From contig NZ_FUYR01000001.1 in the NCBI RefSeq assembly GCF_900168015.1, forward strand, positions 529,968 through 593,967: a DNA stretch of 64,000 bases, in the 5' to 3' direction. Every line of letters begins with the position of its first letter. Positions within the stretch are counted from its first letter, which is position 1. The notes under the pieces were generated by a model. It was not told the origin of the DNA. It worked only from the letters and a program-made list of their open reading frames with translations, and searched no databases. This document shows, piece after piece, positions 1 to 8,162 of the stretch. The DNA is from Daejeonella lutea (GTDB taxonomy: Bacteria; Bacteroidota; Bacteroidia; Sphingobacteriales; Sphingobacteriaceae). The translations under genes and the position numbers were made by a program.

Positions 1-123
1 AAAATACTAGGTGAAAATGGGAGGCGATTTTTTCACCGATTCAATAAGTGATTTTCGCATATGCCTGCGCTGGGTTAGGCTGGTAGAATACTAAATCTAC
101 TCCCAGCCTCAACATAGTGTTGA

Positions 124-167
124 ACGTAGGATAAACGTAGGATAAACGTAAGATAAACGTAGGATGA
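124..167. repeat. 11-bp tandem repeat, four copies
   Basis: Four consecutive copies of an 11-base unit, acgtaggataa, lie at 124-134, 135-145, 146-156 and 157-167. The third copy has one substitution and the last drifts to atga. The array sits just downstream of the minus-strand moaCB stop codon. A short inverted repeat (ggctgg 78-83, ccagcc 103-108) lies to its left, but no T-run follows on the minus strand, so a terminator is not claimed. Nothing else is recognised in 1-203. Confidence 0.8.
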
Positions 168-203
168 AGCTTGCTTAGTGAAGCAATAGTTATAGACTCA
201 CTT

Positions 204-1154
204 TTAGTGGCCTTCACCTTCCATCATCTTCCTGGCATGGAAAACTCCTGGCAAAATGGCTTCCAGCGACTCACGTGCTCCATTGGTGCTTCCCGGAAGG
301 GTAACGATTAGCGTGTTAGCGATAGTGCCCGCGATAGATCTGCTCATCATAGCCAGCGGGGTACGCATTTGGCCAAAGCTGCGCATTGCTTCAGTTATCC
401 CGTCGGCGTCACGTTCGAGGATTTCGCGAACAGCATTGGTTGTGTTGTCTCTTGGCCCCAAACCTGTACCGCCAGTGGTGAAGATAAATTCCACATCGGC
501 GCTTACCCACTCTCTAATCTGTGCCTGAATAGCGTCTTTGTCGTCAGGCAGAACTTTATAGTGCAGTACTTTTGCTTTAACATTTTCGAGCATAGCCGAT
601 ACCAGCTTGCCGCTTTTATCTTCCCGGGTACCTATTGCAGTTGAATCTGAGCACACGAGCACGGCGCAGGTAGGGGTCTTTTCAGTAAAACGATCACGGT
701 CGCTTTTGCCGCCTTTCTTTTCCAGAAGCCTTATCTGGCCAATTTCCAAAGACTTGTCTACAGGCTTGAGCATGTCATAAATCTCCAGGGCGGCGACTGA
801 GACAGCCGTAAGCGTTTCCATCTCAATCCCTGTGCGCCCAATGGATTTCGCTTCTCCGCGGATAACGATACCTGTGCGTTCCATTACAGCTGCATCAAAT
901 AATTCTGAATGGTCCTCTCTACTTAGAAATTCAAAGGTGAAATCCATGGCATCTATAGTTACCGGATGACAATGGGGAAGGAGCTGAGGAGTAAGCTTTG
1001 CTCCTAAGAAGCCGGCGGCACGTGCCACATCAAACAAGTTTCCTTTAGGCAGGGAGCCGGAATTGATCAGCTCTATTGATTTAGCTGAACAAAAAATGAT
1101 TCCTACTGCTCTGGCGGTGCGGAGAGTGATTTGCTTGCTGGTGATATCGCGCAT
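204..1154 (-). CDS. moaCB: Bifunctional molybdenum cofactor biosynthesis protein MoaC/MoaB
   Basis: A 316-aa fusion of two molybdopterin enzymes. Residues about 1-150 match MoaC (cyclic pyranopterin monophosphate synthase), with the LLPHCHP segment near residue 58 and the GIEMETLTAVSVAAL segment near 108. Residues about 160-316 match the MoaB/MogA fold (molybdopterin adenylylation), with the TTGGTGLGPRD signature near 229 and LPGS near 289. Both halves look intact. Fused moaC-moaB genes are known in Bacteroidota, so the fusion is expected. It acts in the cytoplasm in Moco synthesis. No other Moco gene is in the window. ATG start at 1152-1154; the gene ends next to an 11-bp tandem repeat. Confidence 0.93.
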   Translation of the reverse strand: MRDITSKQITLRTARAVGIIFCSAKSIELINSGSLPKGNLFDVARAAGFLGAKLTPQLLPHCHPVTIDAMDFTFEFLSREDHSELFDAAVMERTGIVIRGEAKSIGRTGIEMETLTAVSVAALEIYDMLKPVDKSLEIGQIRLLEKKGGKSDRDRFTEKTPTCAVLVCSDSTAIGTREDKSGKLVSAMLENVKAKVLHYKVLPDDKDAIQAQIREWVSADVEFIFTTGGTGLGPRDNTTNAVREILERDADGITEAMRSFGQMRTPLAMMSRSIAGTIANTLIVTLPGSTNGARESLEAILPGVFHARKMMEGEGH

Positions 1155-1160
1155 AAGGGC

Positions 1161-1294
1161 AATTACGAATTACGAATTAAAAGTTACGAAGGAACAGGAA
1201 CTCATTACCGAGGCAAATTACAAAAACATAAGTAGGTTTGGTACAAGATAAGACTGCCGGGTTGCACGTAATTCGTAATTTTTAATTCGTAATT
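1161..1294. repeat. Inverted repeat module between moaCB and esterase
   Basis: A perfect 15-bp inverted repeat (aattacgaattaaaa at 1168-1182, its complement at 1280-1294) encloses about 97 bases. Extra partial copies of the acgaatt / attcgta words lie beside each arm. On the minus strand it begins about 40 bases beyond the stop codon of the... esterase's neighbour side: the right arm lies just left of the esterase stop at 1336, so it could form in the 3' untranslated RNA of the esterase transcript. Similar modules occur at 40715-40819 and 50429-50572. Function unknown. Confidence 0.6.
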
Positions 1295-1335
1295 ATAACC
1301 CTTCCAATTTAACTATACCTTTTGCACTTTACATG

Positions 1336-2259
1336 TCATTTCTTATACGCGAGCATAAAATCCCACACCCTTTCAAAAGAATTATAATCCATGTTCTTGC
1401 CGGATGACAAAGGCTTTCCAGGTTCTCTAAGCGTTGGGTGCTGGTGGTAGCCATTAATGATCTTGTAAAGGATCACATCATATTTGCCCTTATACTCCTG
1501 CACTTCTACTGTTGATTTGTCACCGGGCTCAACATCCGGAAGGGTCGTGATCTTTGCTTTCTTGCTTGCGCCATTGCGCTTTACCCAATATGCCACATTT
1601 TCGTCGCCAGACAGGATGCTTGGTGTGCGGGTTACCCGGATCGGGCCACCGCTCCATTTAATTACCGTGTCCGCCGTGCCGCTGGTTATAATAATAGGGA
1701 TTGGTTGAGCTTTAGGGAACTGCTCAGCAACTGTATTGCTTATAGATGAAACAAAGGGAGCTATTGCCGCTATTTTTTCCGGAATGTCTACACTCAGGCG
1801 GTAAGTCATCATGCCGCCATTTGAGCTTCCGGAAACATAAACCCGGGATGGGTCGCCTTTAAAGTCTTTTATAAACAGATCTATCAGGGAGCTAATATAG
1901 CCTACATCATCGACGCTATCGGTTAATGGGTAGCTGCCGCCGAGCTTATCATTCCAGTGCTTCGAGGTAGCGTCTGGATAGACAACAATCGCCTTGTCGC
2001 GATCTGCTCGGGCATGATACTGCGGGCCCAGGACATTTACACCAATCTGTGCGCTTGCACCCATTCCATGTAAGAAAAACACGACCGGCAGTTTTGCTTT
2101 CTCATCATAGCGCTGCGGTATATAGTACATGAACCTACGATCAAGGCCACCAAATTTAACCGTTTCGGTATGTACACCGGGGGCTTTAGGCGATTGGGCA
2201 AGGACGGCGCAAGCGATATTAATCAGGATCAGTGTGGCGAGTAAAGATTTTGTCTTCAT
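1336..2259 (-). CDS. Secreted esterase, PHB depolymerase/feruloyl-esterase-like alpha/beta hydrolase
   Basis: A 307-aa protein with a Sec signal peptide (about residues 1-21, ending near VLAQ). The fold is the LpqC/esterase-PHB family (CE1-like). FFLHGMG is the oxyanion-hole region, and GSSNGGMM carries the nucleophile serine in a GxSxG motif. The final catalytic histidine is probably in the NGYHQHP segment near the C-terminus. It probably cleaves ester bonds, such as acetyl or feruloyl groups or short polyesters, outside the cytoplasm; the substrate cannot be read from sequence. I chose the ATG at 2257-2259. An upstream TTG at 2280 would add seven residues ahead of a normal signal peptide. 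It is monocistronic, with an inverted-repeat module downstream. Confidence 0.8.
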   Translation of the reverse strand: MKTKSLLATLILINIACAVLAQSPKAPGVHTETVKFGGLDRRFMYYIPQRYDEKAKLPVVFFLHGMGASAQIGVNVLGPQYHARADRDKAIVVYPDATSKHWNDKLGGSYPLTDSVDDVGYISSLIDLFIKDFKGDPSRVYVSGSSNGGMMTYRLSVDIPEKIAAIAPFVSSISNTVAEQFPKAQPIPIIITSGTADTVIKWSGGPIRVTRTPSILSGDENVAYWVKRNGASKKAKITTLPDVEPGDKSTVEVQEYKGKYDVILYKIINGYHQHPTLREPGKPLSSGKNMDYNSFERVWDFMLAYKK

Positions 2260-2511
2260 TTGAATAATATTGGATCGCAATTATCACTAAATTTTATTGC
2301 ATTCGTTGCTAAAGTCTTAGAGCGTAACAGCACTGTTGCCAATAATAGTTTTGAATATGGTTGGGAGATTCTAATTTAAGGAGATCAATTCATTAAGAGT
2401 TGTGAACTACTCTTGTTTTATATTTTTTTCTAATCAAAAATAAGCTAATTTGTTAAAAGTTTATATGCGGAACTATGCGGGTTTGAATGCCGTTTCTACA
2501 CCAGAAGATTT

Positions 2512-3258
2512 ATGAGAGTTGCACTTTTTATTCCATGTTATGTCAATCAGCTCTATCCATCAGCTGCAATTGCTACATTGGAACTCCTGCAGAAACTTGC
2601 AGTGGACGTAAGTTACCCAGCTAAACAAACCTGTTGCGGGCAGCCAATGGCTAACTCTGGTTTCGAGCATATGGCTCAGTCCTGTAACGACCTGTTTATA
2701 GAGAATTTCTCTGGATACGACTACATCGTTGCTCCGTCTGCCAGTTGTGTTTTACATATAAAAGATCATCTTCATTCCCATGCTGATGAAGATGCAGCAA
2801 CAGAGATACGTGGAAGAATATATGAGTTGGTGGAGTTCCTGACCGATGTACTTAAGATTGAAAAACTTGATGCCCGCTTCCCTCATAAGGTTGGCATGCA
2901 CCAGAGCTGTCATGGCTTGCGCGGACTGCATCTCGCACAGATGAGCGAGCTGGTCGCCGCAGATTTTTCAAAACCCCAGCACTTATTAAATATGGTGGAG
3001 GGAATAGAAATGGTGACCCTGGATCGCAAGGACGAATGTTGCGGCTTCGGCGGACTATTTTGCATCGCAGAAGAGGCAGTGTCTGTTAAAATGGGGAAGG
3101 ATAGGATTACGGATCACACCAAAAATGGCGCGGAGTATATTACTTCACCCGACCTTTCCTGTCTGATGCACATGGAAGGGATACTTCAGAGAAATAAAAG
3201 CAATGTGAAGATCATCCACATTGCTGAGATTTTAAACAGTTCAGTTACTCAAATATGA
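2512..3258 (+). CDS. lutA: L-lactate utilisation protein LutA, (Fe-S)-binding CCG-domain protein
   Basis: A 248-aa cytoplasmic protein with two CCG (cysteine-rich) domains as in LutA/YkgE and the GlpC/HdrB families. The first has CYVN near residue 9 and CCGQPMANSG near 43. The second has HQSCHGLR near 134 and ECCGFGGLF near 178. In Bacillus, LutABC oxidises L-lactate to pyruvate through iron-sulfur and LUD-domain subunits. The stop overlaps the lutB start by four bases (ATGA), indicating translational coupling. The 231 bases upstream (2281-2511) hold no gene and presumably carry the operon promoter; I could not fix a -7/-33 pair. An LldP-type lactate permease at 54.1-55.8 kb could supply substrate. 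Confidence 0.9.
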   Translation: MRVALFIPCYVNQLYPSAAIATLELLQKLAVDVSYPAKQTCCGQPMANSGFEHMAQSCNDLFIENFSGYDYIVAPSASCVLHIKDHLHSHADEDAATEIRGRIYELVEFLTDVLKIEKLDARFPHKVGMHQSCHGLRGLHLAQMSELVAADFSKPQHLLNMVEGIEMVTLDRKDECCGFGGLFCIAEEAVSVKMGKDRITDHTKNGAEYITSPDLSCLMHMEGILQRNKSNVKIIHIAEILNSSVTQI

Positions 3259-4643
3259 AAAGTACCGCAGACCACGCTACGCTGGCGGAGAAATTCAACC
3301 GGGATGAGGAACGGGTTGACTGGCATGATGGTGCACTTTGGTGGATCAGGCAGAAGCGCGACCGATCGGCAAACTTAACGCCGCAATGGGAAGAGTTGAG
3401 AGAAGCTGCTTCTGCGATTAAAAGCAATGTTATCTCTAATCTGCACGATTATCTCGTGCAGTTTGAGGAGAATCTGACAAAGAATGGCGTTAAAGTATAC
3501 TGGGCTTCAGATGCAGAGGAACATAACCAAATCGTTTACTCGATCCTCAAGGCAAAGGAAATTACCCAGATGGTTAAAAGTAAATCCATGCTTACGGAGG
3601 AGTGCGGATTAAATGAATATTTGCACGAACGAGGTATCGATGTTATAAACTCGGATCTGGGAGAATATATTCAGCAGATTGATAATGAACCGCCCAGCCA
3701 CATTGTGCTGCCGTGCATCCATAAAAAGAAGGAAGAAATAGGAGAGTTGTTCCACGAACATCTGGGAACAGAAAAAGGGCTTTCAGATCCGACTTTACTA
3801 ACGAGGGTGGCGCGAAAACATTTACGTAATGTGTTCCTTACTCGCAGGGCTGCTCTCACAGGAGTGAACTTCGCCGTAGCTGAAACAGGAGAATATGTTG
3901 TCTGTACCAATGAAGGGAACGCCGACATGGGAGCACATCTGTCGGAAGTGCAAATCGCATCCATGGGACTTGAGAAGCTCATCCCTGAAAGGAAACACCT
4001 GGGCGTGTTTTTGAGGTTACTTGCACGGAGTGCTATCGGTCAGCCGATAACTATTTACTCAAGTCATTTTAAGAAACCGCGCCCCGGACAAGAGATGCAT
4101 CTGATTCTTGTTGACAAGGGCAGAAGCACTTTACTGGCGCGCCCTGACTTCAGAGATTCGCTGAAATGCATTAAGTGCGGGGGCTGTATGAATACGTGTC
4201 CGGTCTACCGTAAAAGCGGCGGCTTAAGCTATCACAATACCATCTCCGGGCCAATTGGCGCAATCCTCGCCCCGAATCTGGATATGCAGCAGCACGCGGA
4301 TCTTCCATTTGCTTCAACGCTTTGCGGATCATGCTCTAATGTATGCCCTGTGAAGATCCCAATTCATGATCAGCTGTATAAATGGCGCCAGGTAATTGTA
4401 AAAGAAGGCTATGTAGCCAATCGCAAAACGTTTAGCATGAAAGCAATGTCGCTGACTTTTGCTTCGCCTGATATTTATAGAACAGCAGGCCTAACTGGAC
4501 GCTGGATCCTGAATTATGCTCCCTTTGCCGTTAACAATAAGTTCAATCCCTGGTACAAGCAGAGGGATATGCCGGAAAGTCCGAAGCAATCATTTGGGGA
4601 GTGGTATAAAAAGAATGTAAAGGAAAATAATAAAGACGCATGA
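3255..4643 (+). CDS. lutB: L-lactate utilisation protein LutB, LUD and ferredoxin domains
   Basis: A 462-aa protein with an N-terminal LUD domain (about residues 60-290) and a C-terminal ferredoxin-like part. The first cluster motif is C305-x2-C308-x2-C311-x3-CP and the second is C357-GS-C360-x3-C364-P, which would bind two [4Fe-4S] clusters. This is the usual layout of LutB/YkgF. It should pass electrons from lactate oxidation together with LutA and LutC. It overlaps lutA by four bases and lutC by four bases (ATGA at both ends), so the three form one translationally coupled unit. The length is typical of the family. Confidence 0.92.
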   Translation: MKSTADHATLAEKFNRDEERVDWHDGALWWIRQKRDRSANLTPQWEELREAASAIKSNVISNLHDYLVQFEENLTKNGVKVYWASDAEEHNQIVYSILKAKEITQMVKSKSMLTEECGLNEYLHERGIDVINSDLGEYIQQIDNEPPSHIVLPCIHKKKEEIGELFHEHLGTEKGLSDPTLLTRVARKHLRNVFLTRRAALTGVNFAVAETGEYVVCTNEGNADMGAHLSEVQIASMGLEKLIPERKHLGVFLRLLARSAIGQPITIYSSHFKKPRPGQEMHLILVDKGRSTLLARPDFRDSLKCIKCGGCMNTCPVYRKSGGLSYHNTISGPIGAILAPNLDMQQHADLPFASTLCGSCSNVCPVKIPIHDQLYKWRQVIVKEGYVANRKTFSMKAMSLTFASPDIYRTAGLTGRWILNYAPFAVNNKFNPWYKQRDMPESPKQSFGEWYKKNVKENNKDA

Positions 4644-5224
4644 GCAGCAGAGAAAAAATACTGGCAGCGGTAAAGCAAAATCAGCCGCCTTTGTCGCCGC
4701 TACCAGATATATCCATGTTTAATGTGGTCGAAGTTGACATTGCATCGAAATACACAGATACCTTTACTGGTATTGGGGGACAGGTGTTTGCCGTTACCCA
4801 GCTGGATACCATAAAAGAAATAGTACCGGAACATTTTGATACCAGTAAACGCATCGTGACAACCATTGCTGAATTAAATGACATTGCCGAATTGATCTCT
4901 GCCAATGTTGATCCTCATGGCTTTGAAGATGTAGAGCTGGCAATTATTGAAGCGAGACTCGGGGTAGCAGAAAACGGCGCCGTCTGGCTGACTGAAAGTG
5001 TAATGGGACAGCGAATTATTCCTTACATCTGCCAGCACCTTGCTGTTGTGGTTTATGAGGATAGCCTCGTTTCCACGATGCACGATGCATACGCTAAGAT
5101 CGCTACTGAAGACTATGGTTTTGGAGGTTTCATTGGTGGTCCTTCCAAGACTGCAGATATCGAACAGGCCCTGGTCTTAGGTGCACATGGCCCATTGAGC
5201 ATGACTATTTTTTTGGTTAAATAA
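4640..5224 (+). CDS. lutC: L-lactate utilisation protein LutC, LUD domain
   Basis: A 194-aa single LUD-domain protein, the third subunit of the LutABC lactate oxidation system. The conserved family segment GVAENGAVWLTE is near residue 108, and the C-terminal segment with GGPSKTADIEQALVLGAHGP near 165-184 is characteristic of LutC/YkgG. Cytoplasmic, with no signal peptide. It starts inside the lutB stop (ATGA). The malate synthase homologue follows after 36 bases, so it may share the transcript. Confidence 0.9.
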   Translation: MSSREKILAAVKQNQPPLSPLPDISMFNVVEVDIASKYTDTFTGIGGQVFAVTQLDTIKEIVPEHFDTSKRIVTTIAELNDIAELISANVDPHGFEDVELAIIEARLGVAENGAVWLTESVMGQRIIPYICQHLAVVVYEDSLVSTMHDAYAKIATEDYGFGGFIGGPSKTADIEQALVLGAHGPLSMTIFLVK

Positions 5225-5260
5225 AATCCTTCCCGCGTAAGCATCACAAAACAACTATTA

Positions 5261-7147
5261 ATGAGCAACCTGAATATTATTATCCGAGACAATTTACAAA
5301 CAGAGTACAACGATGTGTACACCCCGGAAGCACTGGCTGCTTTATCGCACATGGCGCATTTCAACAATGATGTAAAAGATTTAATGACCAAACGGATTCA
5401 ACGAAGATCCGAACGTCAAAAGAACAAACAGCGAATTACTTTTTACGATCCTGAGAGTTCAATACCACGGACAAATATCAAAGTACAGGATGCACGCGAC
5501 GGCAGATTTGAAGGGTCTGAGATTCCTGCTGATCTTCAGCGTCAATGGATCCAGGGAACAGGCCCTGCGGCGAAACCTAACGCGAGCCTGGAAAGCAGTA
5601 TACGGAATGTTGCTTATGCGCTCTTGTCTGGTGCTGATGGCTGGATGTTCGATGGGGAGGACGCGCTGGGGCAAATAGATAGTATGTCGCTTGATAATCA
5701 GCGTAACCTGAAGCTCGCAATTCGGAAAGATCCCGTTTTTCTTAAAGTAGCTGAACAGGTTGCTGGTGAGATGAACCGCTGGTCGGAAGGGTTTTTAGGT
5801 TACCCAATGGTTAAAGATTGGAAGCAGCAGCTAGACTTTACAACCAAGATTTTCCGCTGTCGTGGATTGCACCTCGACGACCGCCATATACGCGATTTTG
5901 ATGGGCTTGCTTTGGCAGCATCAATTGCCGATCTTACTTTATACGTCGTTAACAACTATCAGGAATTGAATAAGGCAGGTTCTTCAATTGTTCTTTACCT
6001 TCCAAAGATCCAGACTGCGGAGGAAGCAGCTTTGTGGAATGAGATGCTTACAGCACTCGAAGCCCATCTGGGCATGACTGAAGGGACTATTAAGGTTTAT
6101 TTACTAGTTGAGCAACTGGAAGCTACTCACATGCTCATGGAGATCCGTGCCGTGCTGGGTAGGCATTTTGTTGGATATAATACAGGTAGGTGGGATTATA
6201 TAAACAGTGTTTCTGATGCCATGGCATGGGATAAAACATTTATTAACCCCAATATTGAATCAATAACGATGACTTACGGCTACATGCGGAACTACGAAGA
6301 CCGTGTGAGAAGAGCCGTTAATACTCCGGATATTAATGGGAACTTCGCACTATGGCAAGGTGGAATGGAACCAAACATACCGGTTGGTTCTGCGGAAGGG
6401 GTATCCTCTAGCATGCAGAAAGCCGTGGCGGGAGCGGAGCGCGAACAGCGTGAAGGTGCCAGCGGTAAATGGGTTGCTCATTGGAAGATGGTCAATATTG
6501 TGAGGCCTGTTTGGGAAAAAGTAGGAGAGCCGAATCAGCTTGGAAGAAAGTTCCCGGCGCTCACCTATACACAGGAAGACGCTGATGGCTTGATCCTGAT
6601 CGAGCCTGCGCCCATCACTATACGAGGGGCAAGAAACCTGTTAAGCGTTGCTTTGCAGTACGGAAATGCGTTTGGGCAGGGGATGCAGGCTGCAGCACTC
6701 AAGGCGGCAGATTACTTCGGAAATGATGATATACTTTATCTTATGGAAGATATGGCCACTGGGGAGATCAGATTAAGCATTGTGTGGGAGTGGTTAAGTA
6801 AGGGTGCTAAATTCACTGAAGACGATTCAGAAACTGGTGTAAAAGCTGGAGACACGTTCACAAGGGAGCTGCTTGAACGCCTTATGGAAGAAGAATATTC
6901 TAAACTGTTGAAAGCTGGAAATAAAGATGTGTATGAAGCATCAAAAACGACCACACTGCCAATCTCTAAAGAAATTGCTGACATATACGTCGTCAACGAA
7001 TACAAGATACCCTGGTTCATTGACCTTTTAAATATTAATTTGAATAATTCTGATCTTGAAATAGCCCAAAATCGAATAAAGAAATATACCACTGAATTTA
7101 AAGACAAAGGAAAAAGGATTACTGAGAACCTGGACTTTGTTCCCTAG
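5261..7147 (+). CDS. Malate synthase family protein (AceB-like)
   Basis: A 628-aa TIM-barrel protein that aligns by eye with malate synthase A, which condenses glyoxylate and acetyl-CoA to malate. Matching landmarks are IPADLQRQWIQGTGP near residue 86, the glyoxylate-binding RGLHL arginine (R201), metal-ligand E284 in LVEQLEA, D312 in GRWDYI, and the catalytic-base aspartate D497 in LMEDMATGEI. All four catalytic positions are present, so activity is likely. The protein is about 90 residues longer than typical AceB, mostly after the catalytic Asp. No isocitrate lyase is in the window. The position 36 bases after lutC suggests co-transcription with lactate oxidation genes. A diverged HpcH/citrate-lyase-like activity cannot be excluded. 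Confidence 0.8.
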   Translation: MSNLNIIIRDNLQTEYNDVYTPEALAALSHMAHFNNDVKDLMTKRIQRRSERQKNKQRITFYDPESSIPRTNIKVQDARDGRFEGSEIPADLQRQWIQGTGPAAKPNASLESSIRNVAYALLSGADGWMFDGEDALGQIDSMSLDNQRNLKLAIRKDPVFLKVAEQVAGEMNRWSEGFLGYPMVKDWKQQLDFTTKIFRCRGLHLDDRHIRDFDGLALAASIADLTLYVVNNYQELNKAGSSIVLYLPKIQTAEEAALWNEMLTALEAHLGMTEGTIKVYLLVEQLEATHMLMEIRAVLGRHFVGYNTGRWDYINSVSDAMAWDKTFINPNIESITMTYGYMRNYEDRVRRAVNTPDINGNFALWQGGMEPNIPVGSAEGVSSSMQKAVAGAEREQREGASGKWVAHWKMVNIVRPVWEKVGEPNQLGRKFPALTYTQEDADGLILIEPAPITIRGARNLLSVALQYGNAFGQGMQAAALKAADYFGNDDILYLMEDMATGEIRLSIVWEWLSKGAKFTEDDSETGVKAGDTFTRELLERLMEEEYSKLLKAGNKDVYEASKTTTLPISKEIADIYVVNEYKIPWFIDLLNINLNNSDLEIAQNRIKKYTTEFKDKGKRITENLDFVP

Positions 7148-7232
7148 AAATTCCAGCATGGCGCAGAACCTGCCTGTTGAAAGAAGATTTTACTTTACAT
7201 TTAATAAATTACCACTGTTTATAACCACTTTG

Positions 7233-8126
7233 ATGAAAAAGCCTTTTCTCCTTGTTTGTCTTTTATTCTCATTAACCGTCGTTTCAGCTCAAACAGGGCG
7301 GGAAATACTGAAGCAAAAAACTGAGCGTCAACTTCAAGATATTGTGAGTTCCTCACCCTTCCTTACCGGAATGATGGCGATCGATCTCACAACGGGCGAT
7401 AGCTTTAGTAGTAATCAGGATATTGTTTTCGCGCAAGCCAGCGCAATTAAGATCCCCATACTAATGGAGGTTTACAAGCAGGCAAAAGAAAACAAATTTG
7501 CTTTGACAGATACCAGGCCTTTGCTCACCACAAACACTGTTGCAGGTTCGGGCATACTGAATGCAATGGTTGATCCGGTTTCACTAAGCATTCGTAACTA
7601 CTGTATGCTGATGATCGGCTTGAGTGATAATTCAGCGACAAATACCTTGATTGAACTTGTAGGTCTAAATAATATTAATAATACGATGCAGTCATTGGGT
7701 TTAAAGAATACTCGCGTTCAGCGAAAGATGATTGATCAGCCTGCGTCAATAAGGAATGAAGAAAATATCTCTACACCCGCGGAGGCCGCTAAGATTATGA
7801 AACTGCTTTACGATGGGAAATTTGTCGACAAGGCTACTTCAGATGAGATTCTGCTTACACTTCAGAAAAACCCTGTTGAGAACAGTAAGCTTGTCAGGGG
7901 AATTCCTTCCGGCGTTAAAATTGCTTTCAAGCCAGGTGGGATGGGAGGGGTGTCGACCGAGTGGGGCATCATTTATCTCGCCAAAAAACCTTATGCTGTT
8001 GCGGTAATGGAGAATTATAAAGCAGGGCCGTCAAATCAGGACGTTTTTGCTAATATATCCAAAGTGCTCTACGATTATTATTCACGTATGGCTAAAGCAA
8101 CGAACTACGGAGTAATTTTAGAATAA
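7233..8126 (+). CDS. Secreted serine hydrolase, class A beta-lactamase fold
   Basis: A 297-aa protein with a Sec signal peptide (about residues 1-18, ending VVSAQ). It shows the penicilloyl-serine motifs: S70-A-I-K73 (SxxK), S131-D132-N133, and K233-P-G-G in the KTG position. The omega-loop stretch before the NISTPAE segment reads MIDQPASIRNEEN and has no obvious equivalent of Glu166, which class A enzymes need for deacylation. It may therefore be a peptidase or penicillin-binding-type hydrolase, not a resistance enzyme. The reading frame is open back to 7137 and overlaps the malate synthase end, but the signal peptide begins at the ATG at 7233, which I take as the start. Confidence 0.8.
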   Translation: MKKPFLLVCLLFSLTVVSAQTGREILKQKTERQLQDIVSSSPFLTGMMAIDLTTGDSFSSNQDIVFAQASAIKIPILMEVYKQAKENKFALTDTRPLLTTNTVAGSGILNAMVDPVSLSIRNYCMLMIGLSDNSATNTLIELVGLNNINNTMQSLGLKNTRVQRKMIDQPASIRNEENISTPAEAAKIMKLLYDGKFVDKATSDEILLTLQKNPVENSKLVRGIPSGVKIAFKPGGMGGVSTEWGIIYLAKKPYAVAVMENYKAGPSNQDVFANISKVLYDYYSRMAKATNYGVILE

Positions 8127-8162
8127 GTGAAGAATTTCGTTCCACTTTCCAATCGAACTGAA

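Noticed and set aside
78-108. Inverted repeat ggctgg/ccagcc as a moaCB terminator
   Set aside because: The arms are short and no T-run follows on the minus strand.
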